This document shows positions 25,345 to 35,278 of a stretch of 64,000 bases of DNA, in pieces (the first letter of the stretch is position 1; every line of letters begins with the position of its first letter). The notes under the pieces are model-generated. The model was given only the letters and a program-made list of their open reading frames with translations, was not told the origin of the DNA and did not search any database. The translations under genes were made by a program, and so were the position numbers. Location of the stretch: the NCBI RefSeq assembly GCF_003129485.1, contig NZ_QFFG01000003.1, forward strand, positions 62,001 to 126,000. Direction: 5' to 3'. The stretch comes from Polaribacter aquimarinus. Lineage in GTDB: Bacteria; Bacteroidota; Bacteroidia; Flavobacteriales; Flavobacteriaceae.

Positions 25345-27291
25345 TTAAAATTGTAATCTTACTCCTATTTTATAATTTCTACCACGAGTAGAAAAACCTA
25401 AAACATCATCATAATCTTCATTTAAAATATTAGTTACTGCACCAAAAAAAGTAACTGTTTCATCTAATAATTTATAATTAGCAGATAAATCTAACACTTG
25501 ATAACTTGGTAAAATAACATCTATCCCTGCAGTACCAAAACTTCCCCATCTATCAAAAATAGTTCTTTCACCAACGTTTCTGTAAGTTAGATTAAAAAAT
25601 GTATTCTCTAATGCTGTAATATCTACTCCAGCAACTAATTTATTTGAAGCAATATAATCATCAGCTCCTTCAAATTTATCTCTATCAATTAATGTATAAG
25701 ACCCATTAAATACTAAATAATCTGTTGGTGTTATTTTTGTGCTAACTTCAAATCCATTAGCATCAGAAGATCCATTTCCGTATTTAAAAGTTGTATTATC
25801 ATAAATAATAGCATCTTCTTCTTTTCTATTAAAATATACAGCATCAAAATAAATCCAATCTTGGTATTTAGCCTCAAAACCTGCTTCAATAGTTTTGTTT
25901 GACTCTGGTTTTAAATCAATATTACCCGCAAAACCATCATACAATTGATACAAACTTGGTGCTATAAATGCTGTGCTATAAGATGCAATTAACTTTAAAG
26001 AAATATCATCTTTTTTTAAGGCTTGATAAGCTAAGTTCCCATCATAAACCAGGTGATTTCCATATACGTTATGAATATTTAATCGTCCGCCAACATTAAC
26101 ACTTAAACCATAATCAGACACATATACAATACTTGCATAAGGATCAATAGTATTAAAGTTAGCTACCAATTTATCTATAGTAGCAAAAGGAGTAACTGTT
26201 TGATTTGTGTGCTCTTGATAGTTTACTCCTGTTATTAATTGAATCTTTTCTGAAAACTCATATTTATTTACCAAATCTACATTAAGACTTCTTCCATTAA
26301 ATTGATAATTATCTAAGGTTTTAGCAAAAGAGTTAAATTGATCTAAACCTCTTTTTACTTCATTTACAGATGCCAAAACATATAATTGTCCATTATTATA
26401 TTTAAACTGTGGTTTAATTCCGAATCTAAACTGGTTTTGATTTCCTATGTTAACATTACTATCTGCAAAAGCACCAGCATCAAAACTGTAATCAAATTCA
26501 TCATAATTTAAAAAAGTTTCTACAGATATATTATCATTTACTTTATAGCCAAGTTTTACTAAAGCATTTTTGCTATAAAATCCGTCTTCACCAAAAACAG
26601 CATTCGTTTTACTTTTTGCAGCAGACATTCCATCAACTTTAGAGATATTAAAAGTTCCTAAGAAATTAAACTTTCCTAATGTACCATTTATAGATACATT
26701 TTGATTGTTATCTGATGAATTTTCACTCTTTAAATTTGCAGTTTTGTTAGTTCCAAAACTTGTTTCAAAAGACCCCGAAATTTTATCTTTAGAAGCTTTC
26801 TTTAAAATGATATTTATAACAGCGGTTGCTGCACCTGAACCATATAAAGTTGAAGATGCTCCTTTTAAAATCTCGATACTTTCAATTTGACTTACCGCCA
26901 ATAAACGTAAATCAAATTCTTGATTAATAGCAGATTGATCTGTTACTGGCACACCATCAATCAATACTAAAACCTGCCTACTTCTTCCTCCTCTAATGTA
27001 AATACTACGTGGTTCTGATGCATTTGAATTTACTCCTCTTACATCAATACCAACCACAGTATTTAAAATTTCAATTACGTTTTTTCCTGCATTTTGTTTC
27101 AGTTGTTCTGGAGTGATTTTGGTAATAACTTTACCTGTGTTTTCCTTTTTCAAGCTAAATTTGGTTGCAGTGACTACAACTTCATCTAAAGTTTCTACTT
27201 TTTCTTTCTGCGTCTCTTTTTTTTGCGCCAAAAGATTTGTGCTGACAAAACTTAATGCCAAAGCACTTACAATTACGAATTGTTTTTTCAT
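25345..27291 (-). CDS. btuB: TonB-dependent outer-membrane vitamin B12 receptor
   Basis: This 648-aa protein has a signal peptide (cleaved near LLAQ), a TonB-box-like stretch LDEVVVTATK at residue ~35, a plug domain (VIEILNTVVGIDVRG, IYIRGGRSRQVLVLIDGVPV, IEILKGASSTLYG) and a 22-strand barrel ending in an aromatic residue (IGVRLQF). It imports cobalamin across the outer membrane. The assignment to B12 rests on the cobalamin riboswitch in its leader rather than on the protein alone. Confidence 0.92.
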   Translation of the reverse strand: MKKQFVIVSALALSFVSTNLLAQKKETQKEKVETLDEVVVTATKFSLKKENTGKVITKITPEQLKQNAGKNVIEILNTVVGIDVRGVNSNASEPRSIYIRGGRSRQVLVLIDGVPVTDQSAINQEFDLRLLAVSQIESIEILKGASSTLYGSGAATAVINIILKKASKDKISGSFETSFGTNKTANLKSENSSDNNQNVSINGTLGKFNFLGTFNISKVDGMSAAKSKTNAVFGEDGFYSKNALVKLGYKVNDNISVETFLNYDEFDYSFDAGAFADSNVNIGNQNQFRFGIKPQFKYNNGQLYVLASVNEVKRGLDQFNSFAKTLDNYQFNGRSLNVDLVNKYEFSEKIQLITGVNYQEHTNQTVTPFATIDKLVANFNTIDPYASIVYVSDYGLSVNVGGRLNIHNVYGNHLVYDGNLAYQALKKDDISLKLIASYSTAFIAPSLYQLYDGFAGNIDLKPESNKTIEAGFEAKYQDWIYFDAVYFNRKEEDAIIYDNTTFKYGNGSSDANGFEVSTKITPTDYLVFNGSYTLIDRDKFEGADDYIASNKLVAGVDITALENTFFNLTYRNVGERTIFDRWGSFGTAGIDVILPSYQVLDLSANYKLLDETVTFFGAVTNILNEDYDDVLGFSTRGRNYKIGVRLQF

Positions 27292-27385
27292 TTTTTAATG
27301 ATTTAATTGATACAATAAATCAGGTAAATTTTGTGTACGAATATTTATTAGTACATAAACTTTTATCCCGAAAGTTTTTAACTCG

Positions 27386-27560
27386 TGATAGTGGCAGGTC
27401 TCCTGACTTGCGTCTTGTAACAAACCTTCCCATTTATAAAAACAGTGGTTAAAGTATTAGTTACAAGCCTTATAGCTTACAGTTGCGGGAACAGTTCTGG
27501 ATTTTAACCAGATTCCCTTTTAATTTGATGCAAAATGATTTTTACATCAAAACCAAAATC
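27386..27560 (-). promoter_or_regulatory. Cobalamin (AdoCbl) riboswitch controlling btuB
   Basis: On the minus strand the conserved core is complete: GGGAATCTGG with AAAATCC, the CCCGCAACTGTAA segment (around 27490), GCCACTG-like and GGGAAGG segments, and the B12 box GTCAGGAGACCTGCC at 27407-27393. The predicted transcript starts near 27559. It ends about 95 nt before the btuB ATG, consistent with B12-dependent repression of btuB. Confidence 0.93.
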
Positions 27561-27564
27561 GCTG

Positions 27565-27572
27565 CAAATATA
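27565..27572 (-). promoter_or_regulatory. Predicted -7 element of the btuB riboswitch transcript
   Basis: The minus strand reads TATATTTG, an exact TAnnTTTG match, just upstream of the riboswitch. The best upstream TTG is only 16 nt away, shorter than the usual spacer. Confidence 0.4.
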
Positions 27573-27648
27573 TATGCATTCTTATTAACAATCTAATAAA
27601 ATCGTATTCAAATTTTATACCTTTAAAGTCTAATTTGTATTTAGAATT

Positions 27649-28686
27649 ATGAGAATTGAAAATGAATTAAAATTAGGTTTTAAAGATGTAATGATTCGTC
27701 CAAAACGATCTACTTTAAAATCGCGATCACAAGTTACTTTAGAGAGAGAATTCAAATTTTTGCATAGTGATCTTATTTGGAAAGGAATTCCAATAATGGC
27801 AGCAAATATGGATACTGTTGGTACTTTTGAAATGGCAAAAGCACTTGGAAAACTTAAATTATTTACAGCCATTCACAAACATTATTCTTTAGATGAATGG
27901 AGAAAATTCGCCTCAAATTCTACAGATGATGTTCTAAACAATATAGCTGTTAGCACAGGAACAGGAAAGGAAGATTCAGAAAAAGTAAAACAAATTTTAT
28001 CAGAATTCCCACAAATTAATTTTATCTGTATTGATGTTGCTAACGGATATTCTGAGCATTTTGTGAAATTTGTTGCTAAAATGCGTAAAAATCATCCGAA
28101 TAAAATCATCATTGCTGGAAATGTTGTAACTGGAGAAATGGTTGAAGAATTGTTATTATCTGGAGCAGATATAGTAAAAGTAGGTATTGGACCTGGCTCT
28201 GTTTGTACCACTCGTGTAAAAACAGGCGTTGGCTATCCGCAATTGTCTGCAATTATAGAATGTGCTGATGCTGCTCACGGAATTGGAGGACATATTGTTT
28301 CTGATGGAGGCTGCAAAATTCCTGGTGATTTATCTAAAGCTTTTGGTGGAAGTGCTGATTTTGTAATGCTTGGAGGAATGTTAGCAGGACACACAGAAAG
28401 TGGTGGGGAATTGATAGAAAAAAATGGAGAAAAATTCAAAGCTTTTTACGGAATGAGTTCTGAAACTGCAATGAATAAACATGCTGGAGGAGTTGCCAAC
28501 TATAGAGCTTCTGAAGGAAAAACAGTTGCAGTTCCTTTTAGAGGAAATGTAAAAAATACCATAACTGATATTTTAGGGGGAATTCGTTCTACTTGTACTT
28601 ATGTAGGTGCCAATAAATTAAAAAGTCTTACCAAAAGAACGACTTTTATTAGAGTTCAAGAGCAAGAAAATCAAATCTATTCTTAA
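27649..28686 (+). CDS. guaC: GMP reductase
   Basis: This 345-aa protein is an IMPDH/GMPR-family TIM barrel. The catalytic cysteine sits in [12 protein letters not shown] at Cys186, the same number as in E. coli GuaC, and the NADPH/GMP loops include [32 protein letters not shown] and the [11 protein letters not shown] flap. CBS domains of IMP dehydrogenase are absent. It converts GMP to IMP with NADPH, linking guanine and adenine pools. Its stop overlaps the btuF-like start (TAATGA), so the two are coupled even though no functional link is obvious. Confidence 0.94.
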   Translation: MRIENELKLGFKDVMIRPKRSTLKSRSQVTLEREFKFLHSDLIWKGIPIMAANMDTVGTFEMAKALGKLKLFTAIHKHYSLDEWRKFASNSTDDVLNNIAVSTGTGKEDSEKVKQILSEFPQINFICIDVANGYSEHFVKFVAKMRKNHPNKIIIAGNVVTGEMVEELLLSGADIVKVGIGPGSVCTTRVKTGVGYPQLSAIIECADAAHGIGGHIVSDGGCKIPGDLSKAFGGSADFVMLGGMLAGHTESGGELIEKNGEKFKAFYGMSSETAMNKHAGGVANYRASEGKTVAVPFRGNVKNTITDILGGIRSTCTYVGANKLKSLTKRTTFIRVQEQENQIYS

Positions 28687-29822
28687 TGAAAAAACTAAAA
28701 TTATTCTCATTTTTTCTGCTGATTATACTTGGTATTTCTTGCAAAAAAGAAATTGTAAAAATTGACAAGAAAACACCACTAGAAAGTACCATAAAATATG
28801 CTAAAGGTTTTGATATTGTTGTTGAGAATGGAATTAAAAAGCTGATTATAAAATCTGCTTATCAAAATTCTGATAAAATTTCTGAGTATATAATTTTTGA
28901 AAAACAAAAAAATACGATTAGACATAAAAAGCAAAATGAAATTGGTATCCCAACAAAACATATTGTAGTAACCTCTACAACTCACATTCCAATGGTAGAA
29001 TTGTTAAACGAAGAAAAATCTATCATAGGTTTTCCGTATTCTAAATATGTTTCTTCTGAGAAAACAAGAGCACTAATTGACAATGGAAGTATTAAAGAAA
29101 TTGGTAAAGAGAGTTCTTTAAACACTGAAATTTTATTGGCTTTACAACCTGAATTGATAGTTGGGTATAGTGTTTCTTCAGCAGATAAGAGTTTATCTAC
29201 ACTTCAAAAATCAGGGATTAATGTTATTTATAATGGCGATTGGTTAGAAGAAACTCCTTTAGGTAGAGCTGAATGGATAAAGTTTTTTGGAGTTTTATTT
29301 GATAAGGAAAAACAAGCAGATAGTATTTTTAAATCGATAGAAACTAATTATTTAGACGCCAAACAAATAGCGCTACAATCAACTAAAAAACCGACAATTC
29401 TTTCTGGTGCTATTATGAGTAAAGACATATGGAATTTACCTGCTGGCGATAGTTTTGTAGCTCAATTTTTAAAAGACGCCAATTTGGATTATTTATGGAA
29501 AGACTCAACTGGAAAAGGTAGTTTATCACTCAGTTTTGAAAGTGTTTTTGACAAAGGGGCAAATGCAGATTTTTGGATTGCTCCTGGGTATTTTTCATCC
29601 AAAGAACAATTATTAAATAGCAATGAATTATACAATCAGTTTAAGGCTTTTAAAAAGAATCAAATTTATACACCTTCAACTAAAAAAGGAAAAACAGGTG
29701 GAGTTATTTATTATGAATTAGCTCCCACAAGACCCGATTTGGTTTTAAAAGATATTATTAAAATTACCAATCCAGATTTATTGCCAAATTACCAATTGAC
29801 TTTCTTTGAGAAGATGAAATAA
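28686..29822 (+). CDS. BtuF-like ABC-transporter substrate-binding lipoprotein
   Basis: This 378-aa protein has a lipobox (LGISC). The type III periplasmic-binding fold is seen in IVVTSTTHIPMVELLNEEKSIIGFPY, LALQPELIVGYS and GINVIYNGDWLEETPLGRAEWIKFFG. This family carries cobalamin, heme or ferric siderophores to an inner-membrane ABC transporter. Proximity to btuB suggests cobalamin, but the gene is on the opposite strand and outside the riboswitch, and no permease or ATPase is in the window. Its ATG overlaps the guaC stop. Confidence 0.8.
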   Translation: MKKLKLFSFFLLIILGISCKKEIVKIDKKTPLESTIKYAKGFDIVVENGIKKLIIKSAYQNSDKISEYIIFEKQKNTIRHKKQNEIGIPTKHIVVTSTTHIPMVELLNEEKSIIGFPYSKYVSSEKTRALIDNGSIKEIGKESSLNTEILLALQPELIVGYSVSSADKSLSTLQKSGINVIYNGDWLEETPLGRAEWIKFFGVLFDKEKQADSIFKSIETNYLDAKQIALQSTKKPTILSGAIMSKDIWNLPAGDSFVAQFLKDANLDYLWKDSTGKGSLSLSFESVFDKGANADFWIAPGYFSSKEQLLNSNELYNQFKAFKKNQIYTPSTKKGKTGGVIYYELAPTRPDLVLKDIIKITNPDLLPNYQLTFFEKMK

Positions 29823-29852
29823 AAAAACCCTCAGTATAAATTATACTGAAGG
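29820..29852 (-). terminator. Terminator of the LuxR-type gene and parE/parC run
   Basis: ACCCTCAGTATA (29826-29837) pairs with TATACTGAAGGT (29841-29852) with one mismatch. On the minus strand it is followed by a T run. It overlaps the stop of the convergent btuF-like gene. Confidence 0.65.
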
Positions 29853-29928
29853 TTATGAAATTATTGGGGGACTATAATAATTTGTTCATTACAAATTTAA
29901 TTATAATCCTCTTAATTTTAAACTTTAA

Positions 29929-29950
29929 TATGGGTAGTTTATGGGTAGTT
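29929..29950. repeat. Perfect 11-bp tandem duplication
   Basis: TATGGGTAGTT occurs twice without a gap, at 29929-29939 and 29940-29950, in the spacer between the luxR-type stop and its terminator. No function is apparent. Confidence 0.6.
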
Positions 29951-29970
29951 CTGTTACAATACCTATAAAT

Positions 29971-31287
29971 TTAGACAATAACCTCAAGAGACAACACTTC
30001 TTTCCTACTTTTAATATTTAATTTTTCATAAATATTTTTAACATGAAATTTTACAGTGTTTACAGAAATATTTAACTCAGCAGCTATTTCTTTATTCGAT
30101 TTTCCTTGAGCAATTAAGTTGAAAATTTGCCTTTCTCTCTGGCTTAGTTCATCAATATTTTTATTAGAGTTTTGTTTTTGGACAACATTTAAATGAAACA
30201 ATTCTTTTGAATAATTTATAATCTCTTGTCGCATCAATTCGTTTTCTTCTTTCAAGGTATTCATTCTATATAGAACTGCAATTGAAAGAATAATCATTTC
30301 TGCAAAAGCTCCAATTTTTATATTTACTGAATTTACATTTACAATAGAAATTCCCAAAAATTTTAAAACAAAAAAATCGATAGCTGAAAATAATATAATT
30401 ACATATGCTATTACCAAAACTTTTGTGTATACATTTTTATTGAACAATAAAAGTGAACAAACCCAATAAATTATAAGCAGTGAAAAAACTAATATGTTTA
30501 ATAAAAGTAAATAATAATAATTCTCGAAAATTAAATATAGAATTCCAAAAACAATAATAACAATACCAATAGCGTAACTAAATTTCTTTAAGTTTGGATA
30601 AAAAGAATCTAAAAACAAATAGTTATTGGCAAATTTTGATGAGAAAAAAGCGAGAAATATATAATTTGATACCATCAATACATTACTCATTTGTTCACCA
30701 ACTTCATAAAAATTAAGCATTCCATCCATAGTAAAAACGCCAAAACTCATACTCATTAAGAACAATGAATAATAAAGAAATGCATTATCTTTAAATAAGA
30801 AAAAATAAAATAGATTATTAATGATTACAAGAAAAGCAAAACCATAATAGAAGCCATTTAAAAGAAAATGATCATTCTCTTTTAAATTTGATTGCTCAAT
30901 TTTATAGAGTTCAACAGGAATATAAGCATGTAGTTTTGGACTAACTTTTACATAAACATCATACTTACGTGAAAACTGATAACTCAAAAAACGTTGATTT
31001 CTAAGTCTTTCTATTTTTTTTGAATTCTGATACACCTCTGCTTCACGTATTCTTTCATATAAAATTTTAAAAATATAATCAGAATCTGTTTCTGCAGCAG
31101 GAATTTTAAACCAATACGAATTTTGAGAATATTTATCAGAAATCTGATGTTTTAAAAGCTGAAATTCTTGATCTTTTACATTTTCTATATTAATATTATT
31201 GGCTGTATCAATTGCATAATAGATTTCGGATTGTGCAAAAAAACTACCAGTAATTAATAGATATATGTATAAAATTTGATATTTCAT
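29971..31287 (-). CDS. 7TM-DISM membrane sensor fused to LuxR-type DNA-binding domain
   Basis: This 438-aa protein has a signal peptide, a ~110-residue periplasmic 7TMR-DISM-type extracellular domain (QNSYWFKIPAAETDS, YQFSRKYDVYVKV), seven transmembrane helices (~140-345), a short coiled coil (NTLKEENELMRQEIINYS) and a C-terminal LuxR helix-turn-helix (LSQRERQIFNLIAQGKSNKEIAAELNIS, ~375-405). It is thus a one-component membrane-tethered transcription factor. It overlaps the racemase gene by one base and ends a minus-strand run that begins with parE. The signal and the targets are unknown. Confidence 0.88.
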   Translation of the reverse strand: MKYQILYIYLLITGSFFAQSEIYYAIDTANNINIENVKDQEFQLLKHQISDKYSQNSYWFKIPAAETDSDYIFKILYERIREAEVYQNSKKIERLRNQRFLSYQFSRKYDVYVKVSPKLHAYIPVELYKIEQSNLKENDHFLLNGFYYGFAFLVIINNLFYFFLFKDNAFLYYSLFLMSMSFGVFTMDGMLNFYEVGEQMSNVLMVSNYIFLAFFSSKFANNYLFLDSFYPNLKKFSYAIGIVIIVFGILYLIFENYYYLLLLNILVFSLLIIYWVCSLLLFNKNVYTKVLVIAYVIILFSAIDFFVLKFLGISIVNVNSVNIKIGAFAEMIILSIAVLYRMNTLKEENELMRQEIINYSKELFHLNVVQKQNSNKNIDELSQRERQIFNLIAQGKSNKEIAAELNISVNTVKFHVKNIYEKLNIKSRKEVLSLEVIV

Positions 31288-31982
31288 TAAGAGCTTTTAG
31301 TTGCAAAATTATAGGCTGCAGTTGCATGAATTTTAGTCGTATCAAAAACAGGAACATCAACATCATTATGTTGAATTAACAAAGGAATTTCTGTACAACC
31401 TAAAATGATACCTTCTGCCCCACTTTTAATCAATTTATTTATGATTTTAATATAATTTTCTTTAGATTTTTCATGTATTTCACCTGAAGAAAGTTCTTGG
31501 TAAATAACTCTATGAATTTCATTTCTATCTTCTTCATTAGGAATGATTGTTTCAACATTAAAAGAAGATAAGATATCTTTAAAAAAGTCTTTTTCCATAG
31601 TGTATTTAGTTCCTAATAAAGCTACCTTTTTTAACTTTTTTGCTGTGATACTTTTTGATGTAGCTTCAGCAATATGAATTACAGGAATGTTTACTACACT
31701 TCTTACAGCATTAATACATAAATGCATGGTATTTGCACAAATAACTATACAAGTAGCGCCTGCATTTTCTAAGTTTTTACCTGCATTTGCCATTAACTCA
31801 TCTAACAAATCCCATTTGCTTTCTTTTTGCAGTTTAGATATTTGTCCAAAATCAAAAGAATTGATAATAACTTCTGCTGAATGAGGTTTCCCTAGACTCT
31901 TAGAATTTAGTTCATTTAGAATTCGATAATACAGAATAGTTGATTCAGGTGTAATCCCTCCTATTAATCCAATTTTTTTCAT
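31287..31982 (-). CDS. Aspartate/glutamate racemase family protein
   Basis: This 231-aa protein is an Asp/Glu racemase of the two-cysteine, cofactor-independent type. The opening KKIGLIGGITPESTILYYRILNE, the first catalytic cysteine in CIVICANTMHLC, and the second in ILGCTEIPLLI are visible. Members interconvert L- and D-aspartate or glutamate, often for peptidoglycan or signalling. Its stop overlaps the start of the 7TM-LuxR gene by one base, hinting that a D-amino acid pathway and that sensor are co-regulated (inference). Confidence 0.9.
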   Translation of the reverse strand: MKKIGLIGGITPESTILYYRILNELNSKSLGKPHSAEVIINSFDFGQISKLQKESKWDLLDELMANAGKNLENAGATCIVICANTMHLCINAVRSVVNIPVIHIAEATSKSITAKKLKKVALLGTKYTMEKDFFKDILSSFNVETIIPNEEDRNEIHRVIYQELSSGEIHEKSKENYIKIINKLIKSGAEGIILGCTEIPLLIQHNDVDVPVFDTTKIHATAAYNFATKSS

Positions 31983-32000
31983 TTTTACATTATTAAAAAA

Positions 32001-32537
32001 TTACTTCCAAACCCAAGATAACTCATCAATATAATCTACTCCATAGTCTTTTACTCTTTTTATAAACTCCTCTTGATTAACAAAAGAATCTTTAGGTATA
32101 ATTATAGATAGATCAGTTTGAAGTTTTAAAAAGTAATGATTTTTAGTTTCAATCAATTCCTTCAATTCTGTTTTATTAATTTTACTTTCAGATGAATAAT
32201 CTTTAGTTTTTATTATTTCATCATCAAATAAAATTTCTACTGATTTATTAATCCTATTCTTATAGTTTTCTTTAATATGTTTTTTAAAGTGGTTTTTATA
32301 TTTCCATCTAGAATATAAAGGATACAATAAAAACCATATAATTGAAACTAAGGAAAAAACAGCAAAGAATAATAGATTATCATTTTTATTTGACAAGTAA
32401 AAGCCAAATAAAAAATAAAAAATAGGTACTATAATTCTAGACCTAAGTCTTTTCTTTTTATGCAATTTAGATTTTGAAGAAGTATAAAGTTGATATTCTA
32501 GAAAGTCAGAATTTTTGAGTTGATATGTTATTTTCAT
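32001..32537 (-). CDS. YcxB-like two-helix membrane protein
   Basis: This 178-aa protein opens with a small beta motif (KITYQLKNSDFLEYQLY), has two membrane helices (residues ~35-75, separated by SNKNDNL), and a C-terminal YcxB-type domain (FDDEIIKTKDYSSESKINKTELKELIETKNHYFL, then IIIPKDSFVNQEEF). Such proteins are widespread and uncharacterised. It sits 11 bp after parC and 18 bp before the racemase gene, on the same strand. Confidence 0.72.
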   Translation of the reverse strand: MKITYQLKNSDFLEYQLYTSSKSKLHKKKRLRSRIIVPIFYFLFGFYLSNKNDNLLFFAVFSLVSIIWFLLYPLYSRWKYKNHFKKHIKENYKNRINKSVEILFDDEIIKTKDYSSESKINKTELKELIETKNHYFLKLQTDLSIIIPKDSFVNQEEFIKRVKDYGVDYIDELSWVWK

Positions 32538-32548
32538 AAAACTAAATT

Positions 32549-35275
32549 CTAAAACAAACTCTGCTGAGTATCATCATCCGTATTTTCCTTTTTCTTTTGA
32601 ATCGCTTTCTTTAACAATGCTTGCTTTTTATCTTCTTTATTGGGTACTTCTAACACAGAAGATTTTTCAATAGTTGGTACATCTAAAGGCAATTTTTCTT
32701 CTACAACTTCTTCATCAACCACTTCTATTTCTTCTGAAGTTGGTGATTCTGGTTCTTCATAAGGGAGTGATTCTAATAAATTCACATTCTTAATTTTATC
32801 CATCGTTAATTGATTTCCTAATGCTTTAATTCCTTTAACAGCAATAAATTCTTCAAAATTTACTTGGATATTTTCTAGACTGCGTTTCGAAAATTGTACT
32901 TCAGCCATTGGTCTGTAATCTGTTGCTACAATTTCTAATTGACTTTTGGGATGTTCTGAAATAAATATTTCTTCTTTTTCTGGAGTTTCTATCAAAAATC
33001 TTTTTACGTAGTAACGCGCTTTTTCTGCATCAAAATAAATGGCAGAAATTGGTTTGTTAGGTTTCCATTTCTCTAAAACAATCATATCATCTTCAAAATG
33101 CATTGCCAAATCTGGTTTTACTGCTTTTGCTTTTCCACTTTGAGTGATGATTAACAACTTATCTTCTGCTCTAAACTCTCCTAATAATTCGCCTCTTTCA
33201 TCAACATTTAAACGTTGAACAGCCTCATCAAACCAGATTTTACGAGGTTTTAATGTAGAAACTCCAGCGTATTTAAAATCAATACTTTTAATAGCAAATT
33301 TAGTGATAGTATTTCCACGAACTCCACGTCCTTTTACAGCCAAATCTGCAAAATCAATATCCCATTTTAATTTTTTAATACTACCAACTGCACGTAAGTT
33401 TATGGTAACAACCTCAGCTTCACCATTAGGATTTGCAGTAAAATACAACACTTTAGATCCTTTACTTCCGTTTGTTAAATCGTATTCTTTATCACGAGTT
33501 ACAGAAGTTACATTAAAGCGCTTCATATAACTAGGGCCTCTTGTTCCGTCTTTATACATAAAGTTGTATACGGTTCTTTTATCCTTCTTTTTAAAGACTG
33601 CAACATGAATGATGTCTTTACCAACAAAAGTTTTTGAATCGATTTTAGTCACCATCATTTTACCATCTTTTCTAAAAACGATGATATCATCAATATCAGA
33701 ACAATCGCAGACAAATTCATCTCTTCGTAAAGAAGTACCAATAAAACCTTCTTCTCTATTTACATAGAGTTTTGCATTGTTCATAGCTACTTTACTTGCA
33801 ACAATGTCATCAAAAATTCTGATTTCAGTTTTACGTTCTTTTCCTTTACCATATTTATCTTTTAAGTTTTTAAAATAGTCGATTGCAAATTCAATTAGAT
33901 TATCTAAATGATGTTTTACACCTGCAATTTTATCTTCTAAACTTTCTATATATTGTTTAGCTTTATCAATATCGAATTTTGATATTTTCTTAATTCGAAT
34001 TTCTGTTAAGCGTACAATATCTTCTTCAGTTATAGCTCTTTTTAAATGTTTAATATGAGGTTGCAAACCTTTATCAATTGCTGCAATTACACCTTCCCAA
34101 GTTTCCTCTTCTTCTATATCTCTATAGATTCTGTTTTCTATAAAAATGCGTTCTAAGGATGAAAAATGCCATTGTTCTTCCAATTCATTTAACTGAATTT
34201 CAAGCTCTTTCTTTAACAATTCTACAGTTAAATCTGTAGAGTGTTTTAACATGTCTGAAACCCCAGTAAAAACAGGAGTATTATCTTTAATTGTACAAGC
34301 TAATGGCGATATGGAAGTTTCACAATTGGTAAAAGCATATAAAGCATCAATTGATTTATCTGGAGATACATTTGGTGGTAAATGCACTAAAATTTCTACT
34401 TCTGCAGCAGTATTGTCTTCAATCTTTTTTATTTTGATTTTCCCTTTATCATTCGCTTTTAAGATACTATCAATTAAAGAAGATGTGGTGGTAGAAAATG
34501 GAATTTCATTAATTACCAAGGTCTTTTTGTCCAATTGAGAAATTTTTGCACGAATACGCACCTTTCCTCCTCTTTTTCCATCATTATAATTGGTGAAATC
34601 TGCAATTCCACCCGTTAAAAAATCAGGAACAATTTTAAAACTTCTTCCTTTTAAATATTTAATAGAAGCATCTATCAACTCATTAAAGTTGTGTGGCAAT
34701 ATTTTGGTCGATAAACCTACAGCAATTCCTTCTGCACCTTGTGCTAATAATAATGGGAATTTAACTGGTAAATCTATAGGTTCTTTCCTACGTCCATCGT
34801 AAGATAATTTCCATTCTGTAGTCTTCGGATTAAAAACAACATCTAGTGCAAATTTTGATAAACGTGCCTCAATATATCTTGATGCTGCAGCTCTATCACC
34901 TGTTAAGATATTACCCCAGTTTCCTTGCATATCTATTAGCAATTCTTTCTGACCAATTTGAACCATAGCATCTGCAATAGAAGCATCTCCATGAGGATGA
35001 TATTGCATGGTATGACCCACAATATTCGCTACTTTGTTATAGCGACCATCATCTAAATCTTTCATAGAATGCATAATTCTACGTTGCACAGGTTTTAATC
35101 CGTCTTCTAAAGAAGGAACTGCTCTTTCTAAAATTACATACGAAGCATAATCTAGAAACCACTCTTTGTACATCCCTGTAACCTTAGTTATGGTTTCTTC
35201 TTGAGGCGAATCTAATTGTTCTCCTTCACTCGTTAATTCCTCTTCGTGTTCGTTTTCGTTTATTTCTTCACTCAT
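32549..35275 (-). CDS. parC: DNA topoisomerase IV subunit A
   Basis: This 908-aa subunit contains the breakage-reunion domain with the catalytic tyrosine in AASRYIEARLSKFA (~residue 130), the quinolone-determining stretch YHPHGDASIADAMVQIG, a tower and coiled-coil region, and a degenerate C-terminal beta-pinwheel. In that stretch Ala takes the position of the usual first Ser, as I expect for Bacteroidota. With ParE it decatenates daughter chromosomes. It follows parE by 3 bp. The last ~100 residues are acidic then Lys-rich and probably disordered. Confidence 0.93.
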   Translation of the reverse strand: MSEEINENEHEEELTSEGEQLDSPQEETITKVTGMYKEWFLDYASYVILERAVPSLEDGLKPVQRRIMHSMKDLDDGRYNKVANIVGHTMQYHPHGDASIADAMVQIGQKELLIDMQGNWGNILTGDRAAASRYIEARLSKFALDVVFNPKTTEWKLSYDGRRKEPIDLPVKFPLLLAQGAEGIAVGLSTKILPHNFNELIDASIKYLKGRSFKIVPDFLTGGIADFTNYNDGKRGGKVRIRAKISQLDKKTLVINEIPFSTTTSSLIDSILKANDKGKIKIKKIEDNTAAEVEILVHLPPNVSPDKSIDALYAFTNCETSISPLACTIKDNTPVFTGVSDMLKHSTDLTVELLKKELEIQLNELEEQWHFSSLERIFIENRIYRDIEEEETWEGVIAAIDKGLQPHIKHLKRAITEEDIVRLTEIRIKKISKFDIDKAKQYIESLEDKIAGVKHHLDNLIEFAIDYFKNLKDKYGKGKERKTEIRIFDDIVASKVAMNNAKLYVNREEGFIGTSLRRDEFVCDCSDIDDIIVFRKDGKMMVTKIDSKTFVGKDIIHVAVFKKKDKRTVYNFMYKDGTRGPSYMKRFNVTSVTRDKEYDLTNGSKGSKVLYFTANPNGEAEVVTINLRAVGSIKKLKWDIDFADLAVKGRGVRGNTITKFAIKSIDFKYAGVSTLKPRKIWFDEAVQRLNVDERGELLGEFRAEDKLLIITQSGKAKAVKPDLAMHFEDDMIVLEKWKPNKPISAIYFDAEKARYYVKRFLIETPEKEEIFISEHPKSQLEIVATDYRPMAEVQFSKRSLENIQVNFEEFIAVKGIKALGNQLTMDKIKNVNLLESLPYEEPESPTSEEIEVVDEEVVEEKLPLDVPTIEKSSVLEVPNKEDKKQALLKKAIQKKKENTDDDTQQSLF

Positions 35276-35278
35276 AAT

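Noticed and set aside
29823..29970. The 11-bp tandem repeat as an integration site
   Set aside because: No integrase, tRNA end or composition change is nearby; simple slippage explains it.
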